Source of the DNA: Kocuria dechangensis
Lineage (GTDB): Bacteria > Actinomycetota > Actinomycetes > Actinomycetales > Micrococcaceae
NCBI RefSeq assembly: GCF_014636775.1
Contig: NZ_BMEQ01000026.1
Span: 1-50,642, forward strand
Reading direction: 5' to 3'
DNA: 50,642 nt
This document shows positions 1 through 8,945 of the stretch, piece after piece. Each line of letters begins with the position of its first letter. The stretch's first letter is position 1. A program made the translations under genes and the position numbers. Under the pieces are notes generated by a model that saw only the letters and a program-made list of their open reading frames with translations, did not search any database and had not been told where the DNA came from.

Positions 1-184
1 TCCAGGCGATGCCGTGCTCGGCCACGAACAGGATGCCCTCCAGGATGGCTCGGTCATCGACCCGTGGCCGCCCCGTTCGCCCGTTATTGGCCGGCGGGGG
101 TGGTGGTATCAACGGTTCCAGCAACTCCCATAACTGGTCGCTGAGCAGTCGCCCGGACGCTGTCTGACTCGCCATGGCAGCCAT
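1..184 (-). CDS. IS5-family transposase, N-terminal part (cut by window edge)
   Basis: The minus strand encodes about 61 residues from ATG at 184 to the window edge. They include SDQLWELLEPLIPP, GRPRVDDRAILEGILF and AEHGIAW, the typical N-terminal DUF4096-like region of IS5-family DDE transposases. A second ATG at 175 is also possible. The rest of the gene lies outside the window, so intactness of the DDE domain cannot be judged. The sequence around 225-240 (ending in ccatctc) could be the terminal inverted repeat of this element, but its partner is not visible. The family call is confident from the N-terminal pattern; the subgroup is not assigned. Confidence 0.8.
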   Translation of the reverse strand, partial: MAAMASQTASGRLLSDQLWELLEPLIPPPPPANNGRTGRPRVDDRAILEGILFVAEHGIAW

Positions 185-226
185 GATCACCAGTCAGGCC
201 GACCTCGCTCAACGCCTCAGCCATAA

Positions 227-469
227 CTATTGAAACCATCTCTTAGCCAACCGGGCTTCAACCTGGGACGTCTTGTGAGTGGAGCACTCGTGCAACACCA
301 GGTGCAACCGCGGATGCGCGTAGGCCCGGGCGGGCTGTCCGAGGAACGCCTTGGCCCCGTGCGTGCGGCCGTTCGATCCTCGCCTGCATGCGATCCGTTT
401 GCGGCTACGTCCCGGTACGACTTGCCCTTGGCGCGTCCACCTTTCATGGAATGATTGATGCAGATGCAT
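227..469 (-). pseudogene. Decayed IS630-type transposase fragment
   Basis: The minus-strand translation contains FLGQPARAYAHPRLHLVL followed by HECSTHKTSQVEARLAKR. This aligns with the segment around the second catalytic Asp of the intact IS630 transposase in this same window (FLKQIARTYPDQQLHLVM, DNYATHKTPEVKAWLAEN). The catalytic Asp is lost (His-Glu in its place), and no N-terminal or C-terminal domain is present, so this is debris. It lies between an IS5-family end and the start of the putative defence island, marking an old insertion hotspot. Confidence 0.5.
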
Positions 470-510
470 CCTGCTTCGTGTCCGCGCCGATGTCGACTTG
501 TGAGGTATAC

Positions 511-3500
511 GTGAACCCCTCTGACTGGACCAGCGACGACAGTTCCCTTGCCGAGTTCGTCAGGGCGGAGACCGCCAAGAACATCGCAGCGTTCAAGGCG
601 CAGCCACGCCTACTCCGGGAACAGTCGAACATTGAACAAACCGTGGTCGAAGGCGGCTACAACAAGAAACAGATCAATGAGCTGATCCAGAACGCGGCGG
701 ATGCCCTCGACGACCCGGAGGGTCGCATTGAGGTCGTTCTCACGGACTCCTACCTGTATTGCGCGAATGAGGGTATGCCATTCCAGACAAACGGCGTCGC
801 CTCACTCCTCATGTCCCACTCCTCCGAAAAAACGGGCAATGAGATCGGCCGGTTCGGTTTGGGGTTCAAGTCCGTACTGGCGGTGACCGAGACTCCTGAG
901 ATTTTCAGCCGCTCGGTCTCATTCCGTTGGGACCAGGACCACCTGCGACAGCGTCTCGCGGAGGACGGCGTACGTGCGGAGAGTTTGCCCACCCTCCGCG
1001 CAGCAGTTCCTGTCGATCCGATCGGTGCCGCCGAGACGGACCCTGTACTCGACGAACTCATGGGCTGGGCGAGCACGATCGTCAGGCTTCCGCTCCTGCC
1101 CCATGCCGCATGGCTGTGGTCGGAAATGGAGGCTTTTCCTGGCGAGTTCCTGCTCTTCTCCGAGAAGATCGGCACGTTGATTCTTTCGGATCGTCGATCC
1201 GGTGATCGGCTCGCGTGGACGGCGACCCGCGACGCAAAAAGTGGCATCGTCAACCTGGCCTGCAACGGAGAGACGACGGAGTGGCAGGTGTTCTCGCTGC
1301 GTCACGAACCGTCGGAGTCCGCGAAGATCGAGGCCGGCCACCTGTCGGCACGCAACGACATGACGGTCTCCTGGGCCGTACCCCGTAAGCGACGAAATCG
1401 CCGCGGCCAGCTCTGGACCTTTTTCCCGACAACCTCGGAAACCTCCCTGACGGGAATCGTCAACGCCCCGTTCAAGATGAACGAGGATCGGCACAACGTC
1501 CTGGCCGGCCTGTACAACAAGGAAATTCTGACCCGCACCCTGCCCCGCGTAGTGGCGGGCGCACTGCCCTCGCTCCTGGATCCGAGCGACCCGGGTAGTG
1601 TCCTGGACATGCTGCCCGCCCGCGGACGGGAAACCCACAGCTGGGCCGACGAGACACTCAACCAAGCAGTGATGGACGCCGTAGCCGTGAGTCGGTCCCT
1701 CCCCGACATGGCAGGCCGGGCTCAGCTGCTCGACGATCTCCACGTGCCCGAGGTCGCCGCGCACGGGGAAGACCAACCCCTCGTAGAGGAGTGGTACACC
1801 CTCGCAACCACACAGGGCACTACGAACTGGATCCACCAGAGCTGCATCGACCACAAGGACCGCAACGCCACCCTGACCCGTCTCCTCGGCATCCGGAACC
1901 TCGCACGGAAGAACGTGCAGGTCTGGCTCGAAACGCTCGCCGATCCCGAAAACCTTAATACCCTCGAAGCAGTCCTTGGACTCGCGGTGAAGATCCAAAA
2001 AAGCTATCCGGATCGCCTTGTCGCGATGCGCCAAAGTCGCATCATTCTGGACGCTTCAGGCCAGCTCCGTCGGCCCATCGTCACAGAAATGTCGTTGCCA
2101 CTAGGGACTGCTGCCCAGGAGAAGGGGAACACAGCGGTCATCCATCCTGACTTCGTAGCCCACGGACGGTCCCGTCGGCTACTGATGGAGCTGGGATTCA
2201 ACAACATGGACGCCGCGGGTCAACTGAAGCGTCAGCTCCTCATCGCGGCCAGGGCCGCCGACGACGCCGCAGCGATGGAGTCCGCCTGGCGTATTTCCCG
2301 CAACGTGCGCGAACGAGGGCATGTAGCCGCTATGTTCACCGACACCCTGCCCCGGGACTCCATTCTGGTGCGCTGCTCGGACGGGCAGTGGCGAGAAATC
2401 GACCGAGTGTGGGCTCGGGGCGGGATATTCCCTACCGGCCACGTCCACGACGCCGAGATGCTGGTGGACGAACAGTTCCACCGTCACGACATGGACGTCA
2501 TCCGACGCCTGGACGTCAACCAGCATCTGCCGTCGGAAATTCGCACCGGTAGCACCAAGCACCCCACCTATGCCACCTGGGCCGATGCCGTCGCCCAAAG
2601 ACTGATAGCAGAACTGCGAGAGGAGGGCGTTCCGGTCGGCAGGCACCATATCTCCTTCGGCCAGGTCAACCTGACTCCGGGCCTTGAGCGCTTGAAGGAT
2701 GCAAGTCTGCCCATCCGCGCTCGGGTCACCGAGGAGCTCCTGGGACGCCCGCACTACCCCACATCTCCCAGCATTGGCGGCAACTACGTCGCGACCGTCG
2801 ATGATGTCGACCAGCCGGACAGGTGGTGGATCTGCCAGTACGGTGCGCTGAAGACCCCGTACGGGCTGACCCCGACCGCGTACTCGGTCGCTCCGGTGGA
2901 CGGTTTTCCCGCCGAAATGCTCCCTTCGCCGACCGACCAGCGCGCACACAAGCTCCTCACACTGCCCACGACCGTCGAACGTATCAATTGGACGCAGGTC
3001 TTCGATTCCGCAGCCCGTGCTCTTCCTGTTGAGCTGCTCCACGATCTCTATGCCAGAGCTGCGCAGCTGGGGGTGCCTGCTCCTTCCGAGATAGCCGTGG
3101 AACACCAGGGGCGCAGATCTCCCGTGGACCGCGCCAGTTGCTGGGTGACCAGCTCACCGCGTACATACGAGCATCGGCGACACGCACCGACCAACCCCCA
3201 CGGTGTCTTGGTGGACTCCACCGAGAAGGCGGCTGCACTGTCGGAGAACTGGGGGCTGGCCCTGTGCCAGATCTCCTTCAGCGCATCGGTGGATTTCACC
3301 CCAGCAGCGCCCCGGGAACCCATCACTGAGGAGCTGCCTCACCTGCCCAAAATCGTCAAAGGGACGTCACGACTCCTCGTGCAGTGGTGCGACGAGCTCG
3401 CCGTCGTGGAGTCCAACGACTTCGACGACGTCCAGGTGCGGACCGACAAGAAGGAACTCCTGCAGGACAAGGTGCTCTATGTCCGAGGCCGGCGAAACGT

Positions 3501-5184
3501 GGACCGGCTTCTTGCCGCACTGATCAAGGCAAACGGGCTCCGGCTGACAGTGAACGAGATCAAGCTGAAGCACGCTCAATTCGAGCAGGAAGAAGGGATT
3601 AACAACAAGCCCTTGGACGAACTCCTGGCGGACCTTCTGGGGAGGAGCGCTCTGGAGAGCCTCGTTTCGCCTGCCGTCCTGACAATGGTCGAAAGCACGA
3701 GGAAGGATCCCTTGTCGCCGGGCGAGTTGTTCGACGTGGCCAGGTCGATCCACGGTGTCGACCTGCTCAAAGAAATCAAGAAACACTTCGCAGGCCTCAC
3801 GGCCAGGGACCCGGATTTGATTCCACCGGGCTCGGAGGTTTGGGGGTTCCTGAAGAACCTGCTTGAACCCGGGTCGACACACAAATCCCCTCCCGCGCTG
3901 CCGCGGGAAGAAGTTCTCGGTCCGGTGGTGCTCAAACCGTTACACGATTACCAGGAGGACGTCGGCCGGCAGATTCGGTCGCTCCTACAGGGAAAGACCG
4001 AACACTGGCGTGGTTTGCTGATGCTGCCTACCGGTGCCGGCAAGACCCGGGCCATGACCGAGTCTCTCGTCGGGCACGTGAGCGCAACCGAAGGCAATTT
4101 CGTCATCGTCTGGGTGGCTCAGTCCATCGAGTTGTGCGAGCAGGCCATAGATTCGTGGAAGTACGTCTGGCAGGCCGTCGGCGCGACCGGCCAGCGCATG
4201 GCGATCAGCCGGTTCTGGGGCGGCATGGCGGATGCCACTGAACCCGAAGATGTGAAGCTGCATCTAGTGGTGGGCACCCCCGACACCACGGTTCGCATCG
4301 CGGATTCACCGTCGAAGAGCAAAGATTATGATTGGCTTTTCAAGGCCGATGTGCTGGTTTTCGATGAGGCGCACGGCACCACCGGGCCTTCTTATACAAG
4401 GATTTTGGAGGCTTTCGGTCGGAATCCGCGTCAGCGTTCGAAGCCACTCCTGGGCATGTCCGCCACGCCTTTTAAGGGCACCAATGAGGAGAAAACCAAG
4501 CAATTGGTCAATCGGTTCGGAGGCAACCTGATCCAGCCGTCGCAGTTCACCTCGAAGACCGCTCACCAGTACCTGCAGGAACTGGGTGTATTGTCCCGGG
4601 TTCACCACGAAGTGATCGATGGGATGGAATTACGGCCCCTCCCCGCACCCCGGGACCAGTCACCATTGGATGAGCCCGTGGCGATGAAGGAACTGCAACT
4701 GGACCTGAAGGCCGTGGCGGCCAATGAAGAGCGCAACAGGGTCCTCATCGAGGACATCCTCCAGCGCGGACCCGACAGATCTTCTATTGTCTTCGCGGCC
4801 TCGGTCGACCACGCGCACGCTTTGGCCGCCACCTTGACCTACATGGGCCTGAAGTCGGCCTCCATCTCGGGAGAGACCTCTGGCGCCGCCCGCCGTGCAG
4901 CAATTGAGGACTTCAGAAGAGGGGAGATCCGCGTTCTGACGAACTACAACGTCCTGTCGGAGGGCTTCGATGCGCCGGGGGTCGACACCGTGTATGTGGG
5001 ACGCCCGACGTTCTCTCCCAACCGATACCTGCAGATGATTGGGCGCGGCCTGCGGGGTCCAAAAAACGGGGGCAGCGAGTGGACCACTATCGTCAACGTA
5101 CGAGACAACGTGGAGCAGTTCGGAACCGGTCTTGCTTTCGGTCACTTCGAGTACCTGTGGGACTCCGGCTACGCCGATGTTTGA
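511..5184 (+). CDS. Sacsin-like GHKL ATPase fused to SF2 DEAD/DEAH helicase
   Basis: A 1557-residue protein combines two ATPase modules. The N-terminus has a GHKL (Hsp90/sacsin-type) fold: N-box NELIQNAADAL at 56-66, NEGMPF at 86-91 and GRFGLGFKS at 113-121. A central region of about 1000 residues has no motif I recognise. The C-terminus is a superfamily 2 helicase with LPTGAGKT near 1172, DEAH near 1285, MSATP near 1316 and QMIGRGLRG near 1508. I chose GTG at 511 because GAGG lies six bases upstream; the open frame extends back to 388 but that part overlaps the transposase debris. It is followed 39 bases later by two methyltransferase genes, probably in one operon. GHKL-type ATPases and helicases both recur in restriction-like defence loci, so a DNA-sensing or translocating defence role is likely but inferred. 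No nuclease motif was seen. Confidence 0.85.
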   Translation: MNPSDWTSDDSSLAEFVRAETAKNIAAFKAQPRLLREQSNIEQTVVEGGYNKKQINELIQNAADALDDPEGRIEVVLTDSYLYCANEGMPFQTNGVASLLMSHSSEKTGNEIGRFGLGFKSVLAVTETPEIFSRSVSFRWDQDHLRQRLAEDGVRAESLPTLRAAVPVDPIGAAETDPVLDELMGWASTIVRLPLLPHAAWLWSEMEAFPGEFLLFSEKIGTLILSDRRSGDRLAWTATRDAKSGIVNLACNGETTEWQVFSLRHEPSESAKIEAGHLSARNDMTVSWAVPRKRRNRRGQLWTFFPTTSETSLTGIVNAPFKMNEDRHNVLAGLYNKEILTRTLPRVVAGALPSLLDPSDPGSVLDMLPARGRETHSWADETLNQAVMDAVAVSRSLPDMAGRAQLLDDLHVPEVAAHGEDQPLVEEWYTLATTQGTTNWIHQSCIDHKDRNATLTRLLGIRNLARKNVQVWLETLADPENLNTLEAVLGLAVKIQKSYPDRLVAMRQSRIILDASGQLRRPIVTEMSLPLGTAAQEKGNTAVIHPDFVAHGRSRRLLMELGFNNMDAAGQLKRQLLIAARAADDAAAMESAWRISRNVRERGHVAAMFTDTLPRDSILVRCSDGQWREIDRVWARGGIFPTGHVHDAEMLVDEQFHRHDMDVIRRLDVNQHLPSEIRTGSTKHPTYATWADAVAQRLIAELREEGVPVGRHHISFGQVNLTPGLERLKDASLPIRARVTEELLGRPHYPTSPSIGGNYVATVDDVDQPDRWWICQYGALKTPYGLTPTAYSVAPVDGFPAEMLPSPTDQRAHKLLTLPTTVERINWTQVFDSAARALPVELLHDLYARAAQLGVPAPSEIAVEHQGRRSPVDRASCWVTSSPRTYEHRRHAPTNPHGVLVDSTEKAAALSENWGLALCQISFSASVDFTPAAPREPITEELPHLPKIVKGTSRLLVQWCDELAVVESNDFDDVQVRTDKKELLQDKVLYVRGRRNVDRLLAALIKANGLRLTVNEIKLKHAQFEQEEGINNKPLDELLADLLGRSALESLVSPAVLTMVESTRKDPLSPGELFDVARSIHGVDLLKEIKKHFAGLTARDPDLIPPGSEVWGFLKNLLEPGSTHKSPPALPREEVLGPVVLKPLHDYQEDVGRQIRSLLQGKTEHWRGLLMLPTGAGKTRAMTESLVGHVSATEGNFVIVWVAQSIELCEQAIDSWKYVWQAVGATGQRMAISRFWGGMADATEPEDVKLHLVVGTPDTTVRIADSPSKSKDYDWLFKADVLVFDEAHGTTGPSYTRILEAFGRNPRQRSKPLLGMSATPFKGTNEEKTKQLVNRFGGNLIQPSQFTSKTAHQYLQELGVLSRVHHEVIDGMELRPLPAPRDQSPLDEPVAMKELQLDLKAVAANEERNRVLIEDILQRGPDRSSIVFAASVDHAHALAATLTYMGLKSASISGETSGAARRAAIEDFRRGEIRVLTNYNVLSEGFDAPGVDTVYVGRPTFSPNRYLQMIGRGLRGPKNGGSEWTTIVNVRDNVEQFGTGLAFGHFEYLWDSGYADV

Positions 5185-5223
5185 AGAGCTCTCGACAGAG
5201 CCGAGCCGGCCGCCGGCATAGGC

Positions 5224-6264
5224 ATGAGCATTTTTCCCGAGCTTCTGCCTGAGACCACGAGTGGGCACTCAACCGCCGCTCTGGGAGGACAGCGATTCAG
5301 GTCGATCGACGTCTGTGCCGGCGCAGGCGGACTAGCCCTTGGCCTCGAACAAGCCGGGTTCGACCCGGCACTTCTTATCGATATCCGAGAACAGCCGTGT
5401 GAGACACTGCGTCTCAATAGGCCCTCGTGGAATGTCCGTTGTTTGGATCTTCTCGACTTCGACCCCCGAGATCATCACGGGCTGGAGGATATCGATCTGC
5501 TCTCCGCCGGATTGCCCCGTGTGCAAGCCTCCGCTGCCTCGAACCGTTCTCGGGGCAGCAGCCACGAGCTGGAACTTCTCATGGCCACCGTCAAGCTCGC
5601 CCAGAGCCTACGGCCGCGCGCCTTGCTGATTGACAACGTCGCGGAACTGGCGGTCGCCGGCGCGTATGGGGGCATCCGCGAACAGATACACGACAAATTG
5701 GCGCAATTGGGCTACCGCTACAAGTGGTTCGTTCTGAACGCCGTCGACTTCCAGGTGCCCCAGGACCGTAAACACGGGTTTCTCGTCGCGCTCCAGGGCG
5801 ACCTCATCGATGGCTTCCAGGTGCCATCGCCCTCGCGCCAGTCACCGCCCACGACCGGCGAGGCCTTGTTGGCCTCCATGGCATCGCGCGGCTGGGCCCA
5901 CGCCGCCGAGTGGGCCCGCCTGGCGGACAAGGTCGCACCCACCGTGGTCGGGGGCTCCTGGGAACGCGGGGGAGCCGATCTGGGACCCACCGGGTCCAAG
6001 AGGGCGTGGGCACGGATCGGAGTGGACGGCGGCACGGTCGCCGATGAGGTACCAGGTCCGGATTTCTCCTGGGACCCGTCCCTGGGACGTTCAGGCATGA
6101 TGGCCTTGACCACTGCCCAAGTGGCGCGTCTTCAGGGTTTCCCTGCCGAGTGGCTCGTGGCCGGCCGCAAGACCGCTCGTTACCGCCAAGTGGCCAATGC
6201 TTCGCCGCCTCCTCTGGCTCAGGCTGTGGGAGAAGCCATCGTCACTGCCTTGGCTTCTACCTGA
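5224..6264 (+). CDS. C5-cytosine methyltransferase homologue lacking the catalytic Cys (pseudoenzyme)
   Basis: This 346-residue protein has the overall C5-methyltransferase plan. Motif I DVCAGAGGLALGLEQAGF (29-46) should bind S-adenosylmethionine, and motif X (RQVANASPPPLAQAVGEAI) is near the C-terminus. Catalytic motifs deviate. Motif IV reads AGLPRVQAS instead of GGPPCQxFS, with Arg99 (codon CGT at 5518-5520) where the nucleophilic Cys should be. Motif VI is DNV (137-139) rather than ENV, and motif VIII is QDRKH (180-184). Methyl transfer is therefore not expected. It may be an accessory subunit for the intact enzyme encoded next to it, comparable in principle to DNMT3L, or a decaying gene. 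The open frame is otherwise intact, which favours function. Start at ATG 5224 lacks a clear ribosome site. Confidence 0.85.
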   Translation: MSIFPELLPETTSGHSTAALGGQRFRSIDVCAGAGGLALGLEQAGFDPALLIDIREQPCETLRLNRPSWNVRCLDLLDFDPRDHHGLEDIDLLSAGLPRVQASAASNRSRGSSHELELLMATVKLAQSLRPRALLIDNVAELAVAGAYGGIREQIHDKLAQLGYRYKWFVLNAVDFQVPQDRKHGFLVALQGDLIDGFQVPSPSRQSPPTTGEALLASMASRGWAHAAEWARLADKVAPTVVGGSWERGGADLGPTGSKRAWARIGVDGGTVADEVPGPDFSWDPSLGRSGMMALTTAQVARLQGFPAEWLVAGRKTARYRQVANASPPPLAQAVGEAIVTALAST

Positions 6265-6278
6265 ATACGCCCGAACGC

Positions 6279-7478
6279 ATGCCCCCCGAACTGCAGATAG
6301 CATCAAACATTATGACCCTCGCGCAATCCTCAGCCTCCCCACCACAGCCAGTTCGCATGGTTGATCTGTTCGCCGGTCCAGGCGGCCTCGACGTCGCCGC
6401 CCACTGGTTGGGGATCCCGGTGATAGGCATCGAGTGGGACGCGAACGCCTGCGCTACTCGCCTGGAGGCCCGTCTGAGGACCGAACAGGGTGACGTACGC
6501 AATTGGTCACCGGCCCATTTCCACACCGCGTCGATCCTGGCAGGCGGTCCTCCTTGCCAGACCTATACGGTAGCCGGCACCGGCAGCGGCCGACGGGCAT
6601 TGGACCAGGTGTTGCAGTTCGTCGAGCGGATGGCCGACGGTGACGACGTCAGCACCGACCTCACTTCCCTGGAGGATGATCGGACCGGGTTGGTGCTGGA
6701 GCCCCTTCGCTGGGCTCTTGAAGCCCATCGAGGCGGACACCCCTACTCAACCATCGTCCTGGAACAGGTACCGGCAGTTCTGCCTGTCTGGAACGCTGTA
6801 GCTGACGTTCTCCAAACCATCGGGTACAACACTGCGACCGGCATCCTTCACGCCGAAGAGTTCGGTGTACCACAAACTCGTCGACGAGCTATCCTGCTCG
6901 CTCACAAACATCGACAGGTGGAACTACCCCGGCCGACACATCGTCGATACCGAAAAGGCGTTGAACAAAGCACGGGGGACCCGTCTCTCCTGCCGTGGAA
7001 GTCCATGGCAGAGACTCTCACCGATCGGGAGCCCTTCGAGGTCATCTCGAACTATGGCACGGGAGGCAACCCGAAGCTCCGAGGGAAGCGACAGAGCAAC
7101 GAACCTGCCGCGACTGTGACGGGGAAAATTTCCCGCAACCGCCTGCGTCTGACTTCAAAAACAAAACCCGAATTCGATCGATTCAGCCTGCCCGAGGCAG
7201 GATTGCTGCAGACGTTCCCTCTCGAATATCCCTGGTCAGGTAAGGATGTGGCGCAGCAGATCGGCAACGCCATTCCCCCACGTTTAGCGGCCCATGTTCT
7301 CGCATCAGCCCTCGGGGGCGAACTCGACGAAACGCTATTGGATGAAGCCGTCGGCGGGAGATGGTCCGTCACGAAGGATAGTGCCCCCTTGGCGCCATGC
7401 CTTCGACGGACCTGCGACAACAGCCCCTCCAACAAGATCAACCCTGAACAACAAAAGGAACTCGCCACAATCTCATGA
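6279..7478 (+). CDS. DNA (cytosine-5-)-methyltransferase, apparently active
   Basis: A 399-residue protein carries a complete set of C5-methyltransferase motifs. These are motif I MVDLFAGPGGLDVAA (27-41), motif IV AGGPPCQTYT with nucleophile Cys93, motif VI EQV (Gln in place of the usual Asn), motif VIII VPQTRRRAILLA, motif IX ending FDRFSLPEAGLLQTFP, and motif X QQIGNAIPPRLAAHV. It probably methylates a specific cytosine in host DNA to protect it. The frame is open further upstream, but overlap with the preceding gene makes ATG 6279 (or ATG 6312) the sensible start; neither has a strong ribosome site. It follows the pseudo-methyltransferase by 14 bases, so the two are probably co-translated. 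The region between motifs VIII and IX (about 130 residues) should contain the target recognition domain; the target sequence cannot be read from it. Confidence 0.85.
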   Translation: MPPELQIASNIMTLAQSSASPPQPVRMVDLFAGPGGLDVAAHWLGIPVIGIEWDANACATRLEARLRTEQGDVRNWSPAHFHTASILAGGPPCQTYTVAGTGSGRRALDQVLQFVERMADGDDVSTDLTSLEDDRTGLVLEPLRWALEAHRGGHPYSTIVLEQVPAVLPVWNAVADVLQTIGYNTATGILHAEEFGVPQTRRRAILLAHKHRQVELPRPTHRRYRKGVEQSTGDPSLLPWKSMAETLTDREPFEVISNYGTGGNPKLRGKRQSNEPAATVTGKISRNRLRLTSKTKPEFDRFSLPEAGLLQTFPLEYPWSGKDVAQQIGNAIPPRLAAHVLASALGGELDETLLDEAVGGRWSVTKDSAPLAPCLRRTCDNSPSNKINPEQQKELATIS

Positions 7479-8945
7479 TGGTCGCAGCTACGCTGGTGAC
7501 CTGCAGCGCGTTTTCACGATGACGCCTTGTCGATGGCCGGAAACATCTACTACCACAGCATTTGACCCGATCCTGCGGTCCTGCTGGTGGCCGCCACATC
7601 AGGTTCACGTCAGACCGCGGTCCTTCGCCTGTAAAGACAGGGGCTCTCCGGCCACATTGACTGCTGGGACAGCACATAGACCGAACCCTTCGGCAGAGCA
7701 TGGTTACGGATTAACAGTTTTTCGACGACCCTCAAGCCAGGGAGAGCAGCCGAGGCATGATCTGCGCGGAACGGCCACGGCGAGGTTCGCGGTGTTCCCT
7801 GGCATGTGGAGCATCGAAGTTGATCCGTCGTTGGCGTCGTGACCGAGAACCCTGGCGCATCACAATGGCCGCAGCCGGCTGTTTTGAGGAATTCGCGCGA
7901 TGGTAGAGGACGCCCCTGCCAAGAGCCGAGACGTGATCACCCGGTGCGACGATTCCGTCCGGATCGGTCTCTGTCGGGCGGTGTGGAAAGGTTGGCTCTG
8001 TTGCACTGGCGAGGTGACCGTATGAAGATCTGCGGCGTACTGCTGGATCAGCCGCAGGAGGTACTGCTGTGCTGAGGAATGGCGGCGGCAGATTCCGCCC
8101 TCCCGCCAGCACTCCACCGTTCCACTCCCACCGCCCTGGGAGACACTGCAACGTTACGCGCATTGGGATGTTGGACCGGCCACTTCAGCCACGAGCGCTC
8201 GTGTGGCGAGGTCCCATGCAATATCCACGCCTTTACCCACGGTCCCTGCCCACCCTTTGGTGATCCTCGTGGCCGCGGAAGCGGGTAGGGGCCCTATTGT
8301 TCCTGACGTCTCCCAGACACCGACGTGTGGACCGGGCGGTGTGGGGCGATCCCTAACTCGCTCCTGTCGATGTCGAGTCGACAAGGCCTGCTTTTTCTTT
8401 TCCACCTCGTCGGGGCCCGCCAGGAATTCGGGGTATTACCGCGCTGAGACCCGAAGCGCTCCAACGTGCCGGTCACCATCGGCCCAGAGGCTCCGGAAAC
8501 AGGCACATTCCTTCGAGTGGACGCACTACATCAGCCGAAATACCGTCCAACGTCTTTTCAACTTTTCCAAACTATGTCGTAAGTTCGGTCAGTCGGTAAG
8601 ACTGGCTGTCTTTCATCCGGCGGAACGGTGTCGTGCGGGGCCCCTGTGGGTGTGATCACCCTTTTGCTCAAAGCACTATCAAAAAGGATGACCTGCTGCA
8701 CGCGGCAGAGATTCCCCCGGGAATCAGGGAATAGTGGCCCACCGTCTTTGCGCTGGCATCGTGGTGTCTTCCCGGCAGCGTTCTTCTCACCACAGCTCCC
8801 GCGGAAGCTATGGAGTCGAGGCACACGGAAGGCGTTTGTCGCCGTATGCGTCATACGCTGTGCGCGCAGGCGCATCCAAGGCGTGGCATCTGATCCATCG
8901 CCCTCCGTCCGGTCGTTGATCACCCCGGACGCATGCTGATGGCCT
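7479..8945. other. Long convergent intergenic region without a convincing gene
   Basis: This stretch of nearly 1.5 kb lies between the 3' end of the methyltransferase operon (plus) and the 3' end of the DrmB-like gene (minus). Open frames here are short, mutually overlapping and without recognisable motifs. A GGCTCTGTTGCA string at 7994-8005 resembles the terminal repeat of IS6-family elements such as IS6100, but no transposase is attached. A weak stem (CCTGT/ACAGG) lies at 7629-7642. Most likely this is eroded DNA left by a deletion or insertion. Confidence 0.5.

Noticed and set aside
919-2034. Long minus-strand frame inside the GHKL-helicase gene
   Set aside because: It is antisense to a protein with clear GHKL motifs and has no motif or conserved composition of its own; shadow frames of this length are common at this G+C content.
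7294-7842. A 182-codon frame after the second methyltransferase
   Set aside because: It begins inside the methyltransferase gene in another frame, has no motif and no ribosome-binding site.
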